A DNA stretch of 64,000 nucleotides, taken from positions 1,125-65,124 of the forward strand of contig JADGDD010000001.1 in assembly GCA_016745075.1 (NCBI GenBank), read 5' to 3'. Positions 10,467 through 20,699 of the stretch are shown piece after piece. Below the pieces are notes generated by a model. That model did not search any database. It worked only from the letters and a program-made list of their open reading frames with translations, and was not told where the DNA came from. The translations under genes were made by a program, and so were the position numbers. Origin of the DNA: Planctomycetota bacterium (GTDB lineage Bacteria; Planctomycetota; UBA11346). Every line of letters begins with the position of its first letter. The first letter of the stretch is position 1.

Positions 10467-11216
10467 ATGGTAGTTCGATTAGATGCGTATTTAGCATATG
10501 GTGGCCTTGGTTCACGTAGTGAAGTTCGAGTTTTTGTAAAAAAAGGACTGGTTACAGTCGATGGTGTTGTCTGCAAGAAGCATGCTAGTAAAGTGGACGA
10601 AGGGCAGGTTGTGCTCTGTGATGGTACGCTTGTAGAACTGCCGCCTCGTTCTGTGGATGCGGTGCTCTATAAACCAGTTGGTTACGCCTGTAGCCATGAT
10701 CCGAATGAAGCCCCCGTGGTTGACGATTTACTTGACCCTCTTTGGGTGCGAGGGGGCGTGCAAAGCGCAGGACGTTTAGACCGTGAAACGTCAGGGCTTT
10801 TGGTCTTGTCGCTTGATGGTCAGTTTATTCACCGCCTTATTAAACCAGGTAAAGAAGTGTTTAAGCGTTATTGCATTACTTACACAGGAGAGCTTAAACA
10901 ACAGGCTGTTCGCGCTTGTGAAGAAGGTCTTATCATTGCTGGCGATTTAGAGCGGCCAACCCGTCCTGCGCGGTTAATCTTGGGTGAGACTGATGAAGAT
11001 GGCCATGGCCATGCCACCTTAGAAATTTGTGAGGGCCGCTATCACCAAGTTCGTCAAATGATAACAGCCCTTGGTGGTCAGGTAATTGCATTACATAGAG
11101 ATCGAATAGGTGCTTACACCTTACCTGTGGATATGGAGGCAGGAGAAACAGTCCTATTAAGCGAATCGGATAAACAAGATTTACTGGTTGCGGGTTTAAG
11201 AGCTGTAGAGGCATGA
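10467..11216 (+). CDS. Pseudouridine synthase, RsuA/RluB family with S4 domain
   Basis: N-terminal S4 (RLDAYLAYGGLGSRSEVRVFVKKGLVTVDG), SAGRLDRETSGLLVLSLDG, and EGRYHQVRQMITALGG. Confidence 0.85.
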   Translation: MVVRLDAYLAYGGLGSRSEVRVFVKKGLVTVDGVVCKKHASKVDEGQVVLCDGTLVELPPRSVDAVLYKPVGYACSHDPNEAPVVDDLLDPLWVRGGVQSAGRLDRETSGLLVLSLDGQFIHRLIKPGKEVFKRYCITYTGELKQQAVRACEEGLIIAGDLERPTRPARLILGETDEDGHGHATLEICEGRYHQVRQMITALGGQVIALHRDRIGAYTLPVDMEAGETVLLSESDKQDLLVAGLRAVEA

Positions 11217-11365
11217 CTGTTTGAGTGAGTCGTTTTTCCTGAGTCATCTGTTCTATTCTATAATCATTCATCGTGCGCGGGCATGCTCATACACTCTGAA
11301 TATGAAGAAGAGAGCTTACAAGATTACTACTCGACAGAGCGCGGGTAACAAGAGGATGTAGGTCT

Positions 11366-12382
11366 ATGATGACGAGTCACCACTCTGTAGACAGGCCTCC
11401 TGTAAGCGATGAACAGCGCCTTCAGCTTGCTGAATTGATGTTGCGTTCTCGTATGCTGGAGCAACGCATAGCAGCGCTCTATCGTCAAGGTCGCATTGCT
11501 GGTGGTGTCTATCTTGGATATGGCCATGAACTCTCCAGCGCAGCCTGTGCTATGCAGCTTGAGCCGTCAGATGTTTATGCGCCACTCATTCGTGATATGG
11601 CAGGTCGTTTAGCAAAAGGTGAAACGGAACTTGATGTGCTTCGGGTCTATCTTGGACGAGAAACAGGAACGATGCGTGGTCGTGATGGCAACATTCATCG
11701 CGGTGATTTACGTCTAAATATCTTACCGATGATCAGCCATTTGGGCAGCATGCTGGCGGCAGTAAACGGTGCATTGCTTGCTAAAAAGCTGGCAGGGGAA
11801 ACTGGCATGGTTGGCATGGCCTGTGTTGGTGAGGGTGGTATTAGTACTGGTGCTGCAAGCGAGGCGCTCAACCAAGCTGCGATTGAGCATTTGCCACTGG
11901 TTGTGATTGTGAGTAATAATCAATATGCCTATTCCACCACCAATGATAAGAGTTTTGCTTGTGAAGATTTAGCCCTGCGTGGGCCTGCCTTTGGTTTGCA
12001 ATCGCGGTCATGTAATGGTAATGATGCAGATGCTTGTCTGTCCACTGCTCAGGCTGCTGTTGCCGCCGCTCGTACTGGTGCGGGTCCACAGCTCATTGTT
12101 GTCGACGTTTTGCGTCGTTGTGGTCATGGGGAACATGATGATGGTGCTTACATGTCACAAGAATTGCAGGAGAACTATCCAGATTGCATAACCGCGAGTC
12201 TGGCTGCATGGTTGGAATCTGGCCTTATTGATGCCGAATGGGAAACAACGCAGCGGAGCGGCATAGAAACACATATACAGAGTATTGTAGAACAGGTCTT
12301 GGCAGAGCCAGAGCCCAGTCCTCACACAGAAGAATGGACAGCATTATCTAATCCAGGACAATTGTATGAGGTGAATCTCTAA
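11366..12382 (+). CDS. 2-oxoacid (pyruvate-type) dehydrogenase E1 alpha
   Basis: TPP-binding region VGEGGISTGAASEALNQAAIEHLPLVVIVSNNQYAYST. Confidence 0.85.
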   Translation: MMTSHHSVDRPPVSDEQRLQLAELMLRSRMLEQRIAALYRQGRIAGGVYLGYGHELSSAACAMQLEPSDVYAPLIRDMAGRLAKGETELDVLRVYLGRETGTMRGRDGNIHRGDLRLNILPMISHLGSMLAAVNGALLAKKLAGETGMVGMACVGEGGISTGAASEALNQAAIEHLPLVVIVSNNQYAYSTTNDKSFACEDLALRGPAFGLQSRSCNGNDADACLSTAQAAVAAARTGAGPQLIVVDVLRRCGHGEHDDGAYMSQELQENYPDCITASLAAWLESGLIDAEWETTQRSGIETHIQSIVEQVLAEPEPSPHTEEWTALSNPGQLYEVNL

Positions 12383-13413
12383 TGGCCGGTGTTACAGCAG
12401 AACAATTGGCAGCATCTGTAGGTACAACCACCTATCTTGATGCTTTACGACAAGCCATGTTTGACGCGCTTGCCCAATGGCCAGAAGCTTTTATCTACGG
12501 CCAAGATGTAGAAGACCCGTTTGGTGGTGCCTTCAAAGCAACAAAAGGTTTATCCACTGCTTATCCAGAACGCGTTCGTAATGCGCCTATTTGTGAAGAT
12601 GCTATGGCTGGCTTGGCAGTTGGCGCAGCCATTTACGGTGCCCGCCCCATCCTTGAATTTCAATTTTCAGACTTTGCCAGTATTGCCTTTAACCAACTGG
12701 TGAACCACGCGGCAACTACATTTTATCGCACAGGTAAACCCTGCCCACTGGTTGTTCGTTTGCCTATGGGGGGGACCGCAGGCGGTGGGCCATTCCATTG
12801 CCAATCACCAGAAGCATGGTTGACCTACCATCCAGGTCTCATCGTAGTTGCGCCGTCATCAGTTTTTGATGCTTATCATATGTTAAAGCAATCCATTGCC
12901 TGTGATGACCCAGTGATGTTCTGCGAAAATAAACTGCTCTATTTTCACGAAAAAGAAGTAAGTGAAGCTGGCAAGAGCCTCAACGAAAGTACTCCACAAT
13001 TGCCGCTGGGTAAAGCAGCTGTTGTGCGTGAAGGGGATGCTTGCACGGTTGTTGCGTATAGCGGTATGGTCAAAGAAGTCATGGAAGCGGCGGAGCGTTT
13101 ATCAACGCGCAATGGAATCTTAGTTGAGGTTATTGACCTGCGTTGTTTAAAGCCCTTAGACATGCAAACCATTTATGATTCGCTTGCACGTACAGGTCGC
13201 CTCGTGATGGTAAACGAAGCTTGGAGCTACGGCGGTGTTGGTGCTCAAGTGATTTCCCAAGTGACTCAACATGCTTTTCATTTACTTGATGCCCCGCCTC
13301 GCCGCGTAAGTGCTCTTGAAACCCCAATACCATATCATCCGGAACTATGGCGCTCGCACCGTCCACATGCTCGCCGTATTGTTCAAGCCATCATCGAAAC
13401 CGTTCAGTATTGA
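12382..13413 (+). CDS. 2-oxoacid dehydrogenase E1 beta
   Basis: YGQDVEDPFGGAFKATKGL, NAPICEDAMAGLAVGAAIYGARPILEFQFSDF, RLPMGGTAGGGPFHCQSPEAW; TAATG overlap with E1 alpha. Confidence 0.9.
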   Translation: MAGVTAEQLAASVGTTTYLDALRQAMFDALAQWPEAFIYGQDVEDPFGGAFKATKGLSTAYPERVRNAPICEDAMAGLAVGAAIYGARPILEFQFSDFASIAFNQLVNHAATTFYRTGKPCPLVVRLPMGGTAGGGPFHCQSPEAWLTYHPGLIVVAPSSVFDAYHMLKQSIACDDPVMFCENKLLYFHEKEVSEAGKSLNESTPQLPLGKAAVVREGDACTVVAYSGMVKEVMEAAERLSTRNGILVEVIDLRCLKPLDMQTIYDSLARTGRLVMVNEAWSYGGVGAQVISQVTQHAFHLLDAPPRRVSALETPIPYHPELWRSHRPHARRIVQAIIETVQY

Positions 13414-13420
13414 GAAACGT

Positions 13421-14587
13421 ATGACAAAAACAGCAATTCGTCTTCCGCAGTTAGGAGAGGCCGTCGCCGAGGCAACCATACAAGAATGGCTGATTGCTGT
13501 TGGTGATAGCATAGAGGCAGATGCCGATATCGCCGAGGTTGAGACAGAAAAATCTGTGTTAGCAATAACCTCACAGCATACGGGTGTACTTGTTGAGATC
13601 GTTAAAGAAGCAGGTTCCGCTTGTGAAGTTGGTGATTTACTTGCATGGCTTGAGGTTGAAGGAATTGTTGAAGAGACGGAACAATCAGAAGAAATAGATA
13701 CCCACCAAACATCAGACCCGACAGAGCCGAAGCCAATGCGTGCGCCAACCGCGCCAGCCTTGGCTCCAGCAGGAAGCAGTGCAGGTTTTTTAAGCCCGCG
13801 TGTACGGAGCATGTTAGCAGAGACGGGTTTGCGTGAAGCAGATCTCCATTTAGTACGTGCGACTGGTACAGATGGTCGCGTGACCGCTCGTGATATAGAG
13901 CGGCTACAAGCGCATTTAGATACCTATATTGCACATGATGCCAGCTCATTGCGCCGTGCTGTTTCTGATTCTATGAGCCGTGCTTGGGAACGCCCTCTTG
14001 CCACTGTCTCATCACTTGTGCAGATGGACCCAATTCTGAAACATCGCCGTAGCATTCCGGGCCGACCATCAGCAAGTATTTATGCATTGCGCGCGTTGGC
14101 ACTTGCCCTGCGAGAAGATGACCGCCTTGTGCGTATTATTGCTGGGGATCATATTTATGAACCAAAACATATGGATATAGCACTCGCGGTAGATGCAGAA
14201 GACGGTGTGCTGAACCCTGTTATTCATAAAGTTGATACGCAAGGTTTAGCGGAATTAGATGAGTCGGTCAATAATGTTATAGAACAAGCACGTAGTCGAA
14301 AACTGTCACCAGATGCAGGTGAAGGTGGGATTGCCACTATTTCAAATTACGGAAGTCTTCGCATTACCTGGGCAACTCCTGTGCCACCGCCAGGACAAAG
14401 TTGCTTGCTCGGGCTTGGCAGCGTTCGTCGCCACCCAAACTGGAATGCTAAAACCAACTCATGGGATTGCGTTCGTGCCTGTGAAATAACCATGACCTTT
14501 GATCACCGTATTGCTGATGGGGCTGCTGCTGCACATCTGCTTCACGCCGTTGTCAAATATCTTGAGCATCCCGAACGACTGGATTAA
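13421..14587 (+). CDS. Dihydrolipoamide acyltransferase E2
   Basis: Lipoyl domain (AEVETEKSVLAI), peripheral subunit-binding domain (LSPRVRSMLAETGL..GTDGRVTARDIE), catalytic DHRIADG. Confidence 0.85.
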   Translation: MTKTAIRLPQLGEAVAEATIQEWLIAVGDSIEADADIAEVETEKSVLAITSQHTGVLVEIVKEAGSACEVGDLLAWLEVEGIVEETEQSEEIDTHQTSDPTEPKPMRAPTAPALAPAGSSAGFLSPRVRSMLAETGLREADLHLVRATGTDGRVTARDIERLQAHLDTYIAHDASSLRRAVSDSMSRAWERPLATVSSLVQMDPILKHRRSIPGRPSASIYALRALALALREDDRLVRIIAGDHIYEPKHMDIALAVDAEDGVLNPVIHKVDTQGLAELDESVNNVIEQARSRKLSPDAGEGGIATISNYGSLRITWATPVPPPGQSCLLGLGSVRRHPNWNAKTNSWDCVRACEITMTFDHRIADGAAAAHLLHAVVKYLEHPERLD

Positions 14588-14727
14588 GTCGATCGTTTTG
14601 TTTGACTCCCTATGCCATAGCAGGGGGGACATGTGCGAAACAACCCTCTTAGAGTATTTTGTTATTTACAGGAACAATTGTAAGTGATGAAAAGTCTGAA
14701 TTGCAAGAACAGCTCAGTACTTTAAAT

Positions 14728-16074
14728 TTACAATACTTCAGCGGCAACACCAGCTAGCTCAGAGCGCTCGGCTCGTTTTAAGGTAATGTGTCCCGCAATG
14801 GAGTGGCCGCGCATGCGTTCGGTTACATAGGTGAGGCCATTGGACGATGCATCTAAGTATGGGTTGTCGATTTGGTAGGGGTCACCAGTGAGCACGATTT
14901 TTGTTCGTTCACCTGCTCGAGATACGATCGTTTTTATTTCGTGAGGGGTGAGGTTTTGTGCTTCATCAACAATAAGATATTGGTGGGAGATTGAACGGCC
15001 ACGGATATAAGTGAGTGCTTCTAAAGAAATCGTTTCGTTGTCAATGAGGCTGCGGATAATGTCATCTGGATCACGTTCTTCATGGGCGAGGATAAAATGG
15101 AGATTATCAAAAATTGGCCCCATCCAGTGCGTCATTTTTTCGTCTTTTGTGCCAGGTAAATAACCAATGTCTTGACCGAGTGGCATAATAGGTCTGCTGA
15201 CAAGCATTTTATTATAGGCTTCTTCACGTAGGGTCTTTTGCATACCAGCAGCAAGTGCGAGTAATGTTTTCCCAGTGCCTGCTGTTCCAACAAGAGTGAT
15301 TAATTTCACATTGTCATTCAGTAATAAATCAAGGGCAATAACTTGTTCAATATTGCGTGGATGAATACCAGAGACGTGAGCAATATGACTATCTATAGGA
15401 GTGAGTGTTTGTGTCTCGATATCAAATCGACCAACAAGGTGTTTGTCTTCCTGTGTAGCATCTTCTTCTCGTATGATAAGATATTCATTTGCTGCAATAT
15501 CAAGGTCTTCGAGACAGGGGTCATCCGCAGGAATCGGGATACCTTCTTTGAAATCATGAAAGATGCCGCTGCTAATTGTTGCACGATGAATACCTGTTGG
15601 TAATTCATCAATATTCACTTTCTGAACGTCATAGTCGTCGGTATCAATGCCTAGAGAATCTGCTTTAATGCGTGCGTTAATGTCCTTAGAGATAAAGGAG
15701 ACATTATGCCCTTCTTCTTTCAAAAGGTGGGCACAGCCAAGGATTTTATTATCCATGATTCCAGGTAAAAGGCCATCAAGGGTGGCATACCGAAGAATAA
15801 CTTGAATGATCCCGCCTTTTTCTGTGGCAACTCCTGCGCGTAATGATCCTTTTTTGCGGAGTTTATCAAGGAGGCGTACAACTTCACGAGAGTTGCGACC
15901 AAGTTCCGTGCTTTTGGTTTTGAAATTATCAAGCTCTTCAAGAACAGTCATTGGGATAACAACGTGGTTATTTGCAAAATCGAGCAGAACGTTTGGATTG
16001 TGTAGAAGGATGTTGGTATCAAGTACAAATGTTTTGCGTTCATTGCCGTCTTGGGTCAGGCTGTTGCTATTCAT
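14728..16074 (-). CDS. PhoH family protein with N-terminal PIN domain
   Basis: PIN: KTFVLDTNILLHNPNVLLDF; PhoH: LVGTAGTGKTLLALAAGMQ, VSRPIMPLGQDIGYLPGTKDEKM, LIVDEAQNLTPHEIKTIVSRAGERTKIVLTGDPYQID. Confidence 0.9.
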   Translation of the reverse strand: MNSNSLTQDGNERKTFVLDTNILLHNPNVLLDFANNHVVIPMTVLEELDNFKTKSTELGRNSREVVRLLDKLRKKGSLRAGVATEKGGIIQVILRYATLDGLLPGIMDNKILGCAHLLKEEGHNVSFISKDINARIKADSLGIDTDDYDVQKVNIDELPTGIHRATISSGIFHDFKEGIPIPADDPCLEDLDIAANEYLIIREEDATQEDKHLVGRFDIETQTLTPIDSHIAHVSGIHPRNIEQVIALDLLLNDNVKLITLVGTAGTGKTLLALAAGMQKTLREEAYNKMLVSRPIMPLGQDIGYLPGTKDEKMTHWMGPIFDNLHFILAHEERDPDDIIRSLIDNETISLEALTYIRGRSISHQYLIVDEAQNLTPHEIKTIVSRAGERTKIVLTGDPYQIDNPYLDASSNGLTYVTERMRGHSIAGHITLKRAERSELAGVAAEVL

Positions 16075-19052
16075 TTGGTTTCCTCTGTTTGTTCTGGTGC
16101 CTGGTCCGGTGCTTGGTTTTGTAGTTGCGCTTCTGGTTCAGATTCAGGCTGAACGTCTTCAACTTTGGGGATTGTGGCTCGTTTTTCTCGGATGCGTTGT
16201 ATTTGAGTGTATATCTGTTCTGCCCGTCCTTGGTAGGTCGGGTTTTTATCAAAACGGTGTGGAGCGATTAGCATAAGTATTTCGGCAGCAATGCCGGTGT
16301 CGGATGGGTTCTGTTCGTAATCTTTTAACAAGCTATCAGCACGTTGCAGCTTTTCGATAACGGTTTCCCTCGTGACACCAATTTTTTCTTCTCGTGGCTC
16401 CGCTTGTTCTTCAGTCTCAAGTTCTTCTAGAGTGTCTGCGGTTGGTGCTGGTGGAGTTAGCTCTGCTGTTGTTGCGTCTTGAGTTGTGTCTTGAGTGGGT
16501 TCTGTTGCTGTTGAAGCAGGCTTCTCTTCTGGTAGGTTTTCTTCTGCTGTTGGTGCTTGTTGTGCTATATTTCCCTCGTCCTTTGTTTTTTTCTCGTCTT
16601 CCGTCTTTTTTCCTTTTTGTTTGGTTGGGTCAGAGCTTGGTAAAACATGGACTAAAGCAGAGGGTTTTGTGTTTTCTGCCTGTTGTACTTCTGTCTGTTG
16701 TGCACCTTTTCTTGTTTGTTCTGTGTCTGAGTTTTCATCGGGCAGAGTACTTGGTTGTGGTTTGATGACAACAAGAACTGCAAGAGTTATAATAATTGCA
16801 AGTAGCACGATGATGATGATAATAATAGGCACCATGCTGCTTTTCTTTTTCTTGCGAGAAGGTCTTTCTTGTTCTTGTGCTTCGCTCTCGAAGTCTTCAT
16901 CAAAAGTGTCGTGGCTACGTCTACGGCCACCAGCACGTGCAGGGGTGCGGTTCAGAGTACCACGACGTTTTGATCCAGATATATCCTCTTTCACATTGGT
17001 ATTATTGTCTTTTCGACGGCCTCTGCGGTCGTGAGAGGCTTCTTGGCCTTTATCACTTTTTTTGCCACGGCGATAGGTAGATTGAGTTACTTGTCGGTTT
17101 GAAACTTGTGCTGTGTTGCTTTTTGCCGCTTGCATGGTGTTTCGTTGGGCGCCACCACCAAAGAATTCAAGCCGATTAATCAGATCGCTATATTCTTGGA
17201 AGCGTTCGGTGCGTTGGGCTTCTGTAAGCATGGCGCAGAAAGCATCTAATTGTCTGCTGACATCAGATTGTTGTGAACGGAGACTTGGTGCACCACTGGT
17301 GCGTACTTGAACAAGTGCCTCGTGGGCACTGTACCCTTTTACTAAACCACCACCGGTAATCATACGGAAGAGCAGCGCGCCAAGGAGAAATATGTCAGTA
17401 CGTGAATCAGCGGGTTCGTTATTTAAGACCTCTGGAGCAAGGTAGTATTCGGTAGCAGCGCTTGAGCCCATACGTTGGTTGAGCAAGAAGTTAAAGGCGG
17501 TTGGTACCCCAAGTTCATCAAGGTAAATACGACCTGCCGCACTCATCAGAATACAGTCGGGCCGAACCCAGCCATGAATAACGCCATTGCGTGCGGCTTC
17601 CTCAAGAGCAAGTGCGACTTGGCGAACAATCCCCATCGCTTGTGGTGGGGCGAGCGTACGACGGCGAGCAAGTACTTGAGTCAACGTTTCTGATTCAGGA
17701 ATATTGCTGCTAATAATAACTGGTGTTTGTCCAGACCAACGTAGAGCCACAATCGGTACAAGATTGGGGTGTTTGGCATTGCTGGCAACGGTAACGTATT
17801 GTTCTAAGGATTCTCTTATGCCTGGTTGGGCTAGGTAGGTTTCACTGAGCGCGAGTGCACGAAATAGTTCACCAAAGGCATTTTTTACGATAAATCGACT
17901 ACCATGAATGCCAATATCAAGAGTTGAAACAATGGCATAGCCAGGAATTTGTAAGTTTTGAGTAATGGTGTTGCCAGCAAAAAGTGTATCGTTGCTACCA
18001 GAGCCATCGCTGAGTGTGCTGACTTCCAGTGGTTGTAAGGGTGGCGGGTTATTACTCGGTAATGACTGCGGAATTTGTTGCTGTGGATACGGAGTTGGTT
18101 CTATCGATTGTGGTACCGTTGATGAGACTGATTGCGGCGGTAATTGTGGTTGAGGAGTTGGCTGAGGTGAATGTTGAGGTAGTGGTGTTGGAGTCTTGGG
18201 TTGAACAACACTAGTTTGACCGGTTTCTCGGTTTCGAACCTCAATAAGTGTGCTGCACTGTCCGCAGGAAAAAACATCGCCAACCTGAACGCTAGGAACT
18301 TCTAAAATTGTTTCGCATGAGCAGCAGGTAATGAGCCATGATTCTGGTTCAGTTAATACCGCAAGAGTATTATGGCGTGGGCGTAATGCTGGTGGTTCTT
18401 CGGTTGGGGACGGTACTGCTAAGGCTTGTTCTTCTGCATCTTGTTCCTCTGCTTGTTTGCGAAGGCGAGAAAGGTTTTGCACAGTAATAGACTCAACGAG
18501 TAATTTACAAATGGCGTGTAATGTTTCGATAACGCCGCTGCCATGTTCTGCATCCGCAGGAAAGGACGGTAGTAAATTGCTATTTAATAAAGGGTTGAGC
18601 TGGGTGTATTCAAGTGCATCCGTGCTGTGTTGTTTGTTAAATTGAATGACAATGGGAAGTGTGTCTGCGGATTCATTGTGGTTAATGAAATCCCACATGT
18701 CGTTGAGTGAGTCAATGTTTTCTTCAATAGCGCTACGGGTAGAATCAGCAACAAAGACAATGGCATCAGCTTGTTCAAGGATTTTACGTCGGTTGGTATT
18801 GATGTAACTTTCACCAGGGGTCGTCAAAATATGGAGACGAACAGCAAGGTTGTCCATTTTGGGAAGAAAAGATGGAAGTATATCGAGAAAGAGTAGACGC
18901 TCTGAGGCAAGTTCCGTTGTCGTGATTTGACTTGGGCTATGCTGGCCAGCATGTGCTTGGATATGGCGCAGATTCGTGCTTTTACCTGACATCCCTGGGC
19001 CAAAATAGGCAAGGGTGCATACGAGTTCCTGTGTTTGTAGGTCGATATACAT
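16071..19052 (-). CDS. MglA-like GTPase fused to zinc ribbon, pseudokinase, TM segment and C-terminal region
   Basis: MYIDLQTQELVCTLAYFGPGMSGKSTNLRHIQAH and TTPGESYINTNRRKILEQADAIVFVADST are MglA-like; CCSCETILEV..CGQCSTLIEV; kinase-like fold with HGWVRPDCILMS and YLAPEVLNNEPADSRTDIFLLGALLFRMITG; MVPIIIIIIVLLAIIITLAVLVV TM. Start set at the internal ATG (ORF opens at 19130). Confidence 0.8.
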   Translation of the reverse strand: MYIDLQTQELVCTLAYFGPGMSGKSTNLRHIQAHAGQHSPSQITTTELASERLLFLDILPSFLPKMDNLAVRLHILTTPGESYINTNRRKILEQADAIVFVADSTRSAIEENIDSLNDMWDFINHNESADTLPIVIQFNKQHSTDALEYTQLNPLLNSNLLPSFPADAEHGSGVIETLHAICKLLVESITVQNLSRLRKQAEEQDAEEQALAVPSPTEEPPALRPRHNTLAVLTEPESWLITCCSCETILEVPSVQVGDVFSCGQCSTLIEVRNRETGQTSVVQPKTPTPLPQHSPQPTPQPQLPPQSVSSTVPQSIEPTPYPQQQIPQSLPSNNPPPLQPLEVSTLSDGSGSNDTLFAGNTITQNLQIPGYAIVSTLDIGIHGSRFIVKNAFGELFRALALSETYLAQPGIRESLEQYVTVASNAKHPNLVPIVALRWSGQTPVIISSNIPESETLTQVLARRRTLAPPQAMGIVRQVALALEEAARNGVIHGWVRPDCILMSAAGRIYLDELGVPTAFNFLLNQRMGSSAATEYYLAPEVLNNEPADSRTDIFLLGALLFRMITGGGLVKGYSAHEALVQVRTSGAPSLRSQQSDVSRQLDAFCAMLTEAQRTERFQEYSDLINRLEFFGGGAQRNTMQAAKSNTAQVSNRQVTQSTYRRGKKSDKGQEASHDRRGRRKDNNTNVKEDISGSKRRGTLNRTPARAGGRRRSHDTFDEDFESEAQEQERPSRKKKKSSMVPIIIIIIVLLAIIITLAVLVVIKPQPSTLPDENSDTEQTRKGAQQTEVQQAENTKPSALVHVLPSSDPTKQKGKKTEDEKKTKDEGNIAQQAPTAEENLPEEKPASTATEPTQDTTQDATTAELTPPAPTADTLEELETEEQAEPREEKIGVTRETVIEKLQRADSLLKDYEQNPSDTGIAAEILMLIAPHRFDKNPTYQGRAEQIYTQIQRIREKRATIPKVEDVQPESEPEAQLQNQAPDQAPEQTEETK

Positions 19053-19165
19053 AGATGTGTTTCGCCTTTGTGTCATGAACGGGGATACCCAGCGCTGGCC
19101 CGAGTAGAGTTGGGAGGCTGAATGAACCATAGCCAGTATGAGGCGTGCAAGTGTATAGCAATAAG

Positions 19166-19777
19166 CTATTTGGGCTGATTACTGGTGGAATCTTCTACAT
19201 TTTTATTAAAAAAGGAGGTGGCCAGTAAAATCATGAAACCAACCGATATCCCTGCATCGGCAATATTAAAGGTTGGCCATGGGTCAAATGGTGGAAACCC
19301 AAAATCCACATGAATGAAGTCTCGTACGCCATAGAGGGTGTCACTCATATGGGCTCCAAGACGGTCCCAAGCATTGGCAACCGCACCACCAAGAACAAGA
19401 CCAAAAGCAATGTTTTCAGAGAGGCCTAAGAGGCGGTACCAACGAAAGTAGACCCAAGCAATGAGGGGAATAAGTAGCATGGTCATAACAGCAACGACTA
19501 CTGGCATGCTGCTCATGAAAGACCAAGCAACCCCAGTGTTCCATGCAGGGTTAAACCATGATGGATAGTCCGGTTTGCTGGCGGTCCAAAAGCAGCGCAA
19601 TGTCTCTGGGTCGGTGAAAACATGAGCAAAAACGGCGTATTTTGACCACAAATCGAGTATGCAGGTGAGGAGCGCAGCGAGCCAAAACCCAAGAACCCAT
19701 GATCGTGCCATATGCGTTGGAGCTGTCTGATCAGACGTTGATAGCGGAGTTTCATTCATTAGAGTACTTCTATACAT
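19166..19777 (-). CDS. lspA: Lipoprotein signal peptidase
   Basis: DLWSKYAVF, NPAWNTGVAWSF, GGAVANAWDRL, FNIADAGISVG. Start may be the internal ATG at 19759. Confidence 0.9.
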   Translation of the reverse strand: MYRSTLMNETPLSTSDQTAPTHMARSWVLGFWLAALLTCILDLWSKYAVFAHVFTDPETLRCFWTASKPDYPSWFNPAWNTGVAWSFMSSMPVVVAVMTMLLIPLIAWVYFRWYRLLGLSENIAFGLVLGGAVANAWDRLGAHMSDTLYGVRDFIHVDFGFPPFDPWPTFNIADAGISVGFMILLATSFFNKNVEDSTSNQPK

Positions 19778-20699
19778 GAATGTTCAGACAGCGCAATCAG
19801 GTCCTTATTACGGCCAGCAGTGGACTCTACGCTGCTCGGGGAGCCCCGTTCTTGCTCACGGGAGTATTGACGGTCAGGCTTCAGTGCCTCAAATCATGGC
19901 GATACTTAATTGCACACCAGATAGTTTTTCCGATGGAGGCCAGCATTTTCGGCATGACGCCGCCAGAGATGCTGCTCGTCAAGCTGTTGAAGATGGGGCT
20001 ACATGGTTAGATATTGGTGGCGAAAGTTCCCGTCCTGGCGCACAGCCAGTGTCAGAAGCAGAAGAGCAGCGACGTGTTCTTCCAGTTATCGAATCGATAG
20101 TTCAAGAGCAGATCAATGCCGTTATTAGTGTTGATACCTGTAAGGCCAGTGTTGCCGAATTGGCGTTACAGGCAGGTGCACATGTAATCAATGATATTCG
20201 TGCTGGTGCAGATCCTGACATGTTTTCTGTGGTTGCAGATGCGAATGCGGGCATGGTGCTTATGCATATGCAGGGTACGCCCAAGAATATGCAAGATCAA
20301 CCGCAGTATACTGATGTTGTTGATGAAGTTATTGCTTTTCTACAGAATCGCATGGATGCGGCCTGTGCAGCAGGTGTACCAGAATCTGCTATTATCCTCG
20401 ACCCTGGTATCGGCTTTGGCAAAACCGTGGAACATAACCTTGCGCTTATGCGCGGACTTGAGCGCTTGCTCATAAGTTGCGGACGGCCATTATTGCTTGG
20501 AGTGAGTAGAAAATCATTTATCCCAGCCCTGCTCAGTCAGGCAGTGTCAGTCAACTTTGGTGCAGAGCGAGACATGCCAAGTCACGTTGTGCATGCATTG
20601 CTTGCGCCACACAGTACCATTATGCGCGTCCATGATGTGCCTGGTACGCGTGATGCGCTTACCATATGGCAAGCGCTTGGAGGGCACACGCATGCCTGA
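19776..20699 (+). CDS. folP: Dihydropteroate synthase
   Basis: MAILNCTPDSFSDGGQHF, DIGGESSRPGAQPVSEAEE, ILDPGIGFGKTVEHN, GVSRKSFI. Confidence 0.9.
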   Translation: MNVQTAQSGPYYGQQWTLRCSGSPVLAHGSIDGQASVPQIMAILNCTPDSFSDGGQHFRHDAARDAARQAVEDGATWLDIGGESSRPGAQPVSEAEEQRRVLPVIESIVQEQINAVISVDTCKASVAELALQAGAHVINDIRAGADPDMFSVVADANAGMVLMHMQGTPKNMQDQPQYTDVVDEVIAFLQNRMDAACAAGVPESAIILDPGIGFGKTVEHNLALMRGLERLLISCGRPLLLGVSRKSFIPALLSQAVSVNFGAERDMPSHVVHALLAPHSTIMRVHDVPGTRDALTIWQALGGHTHA

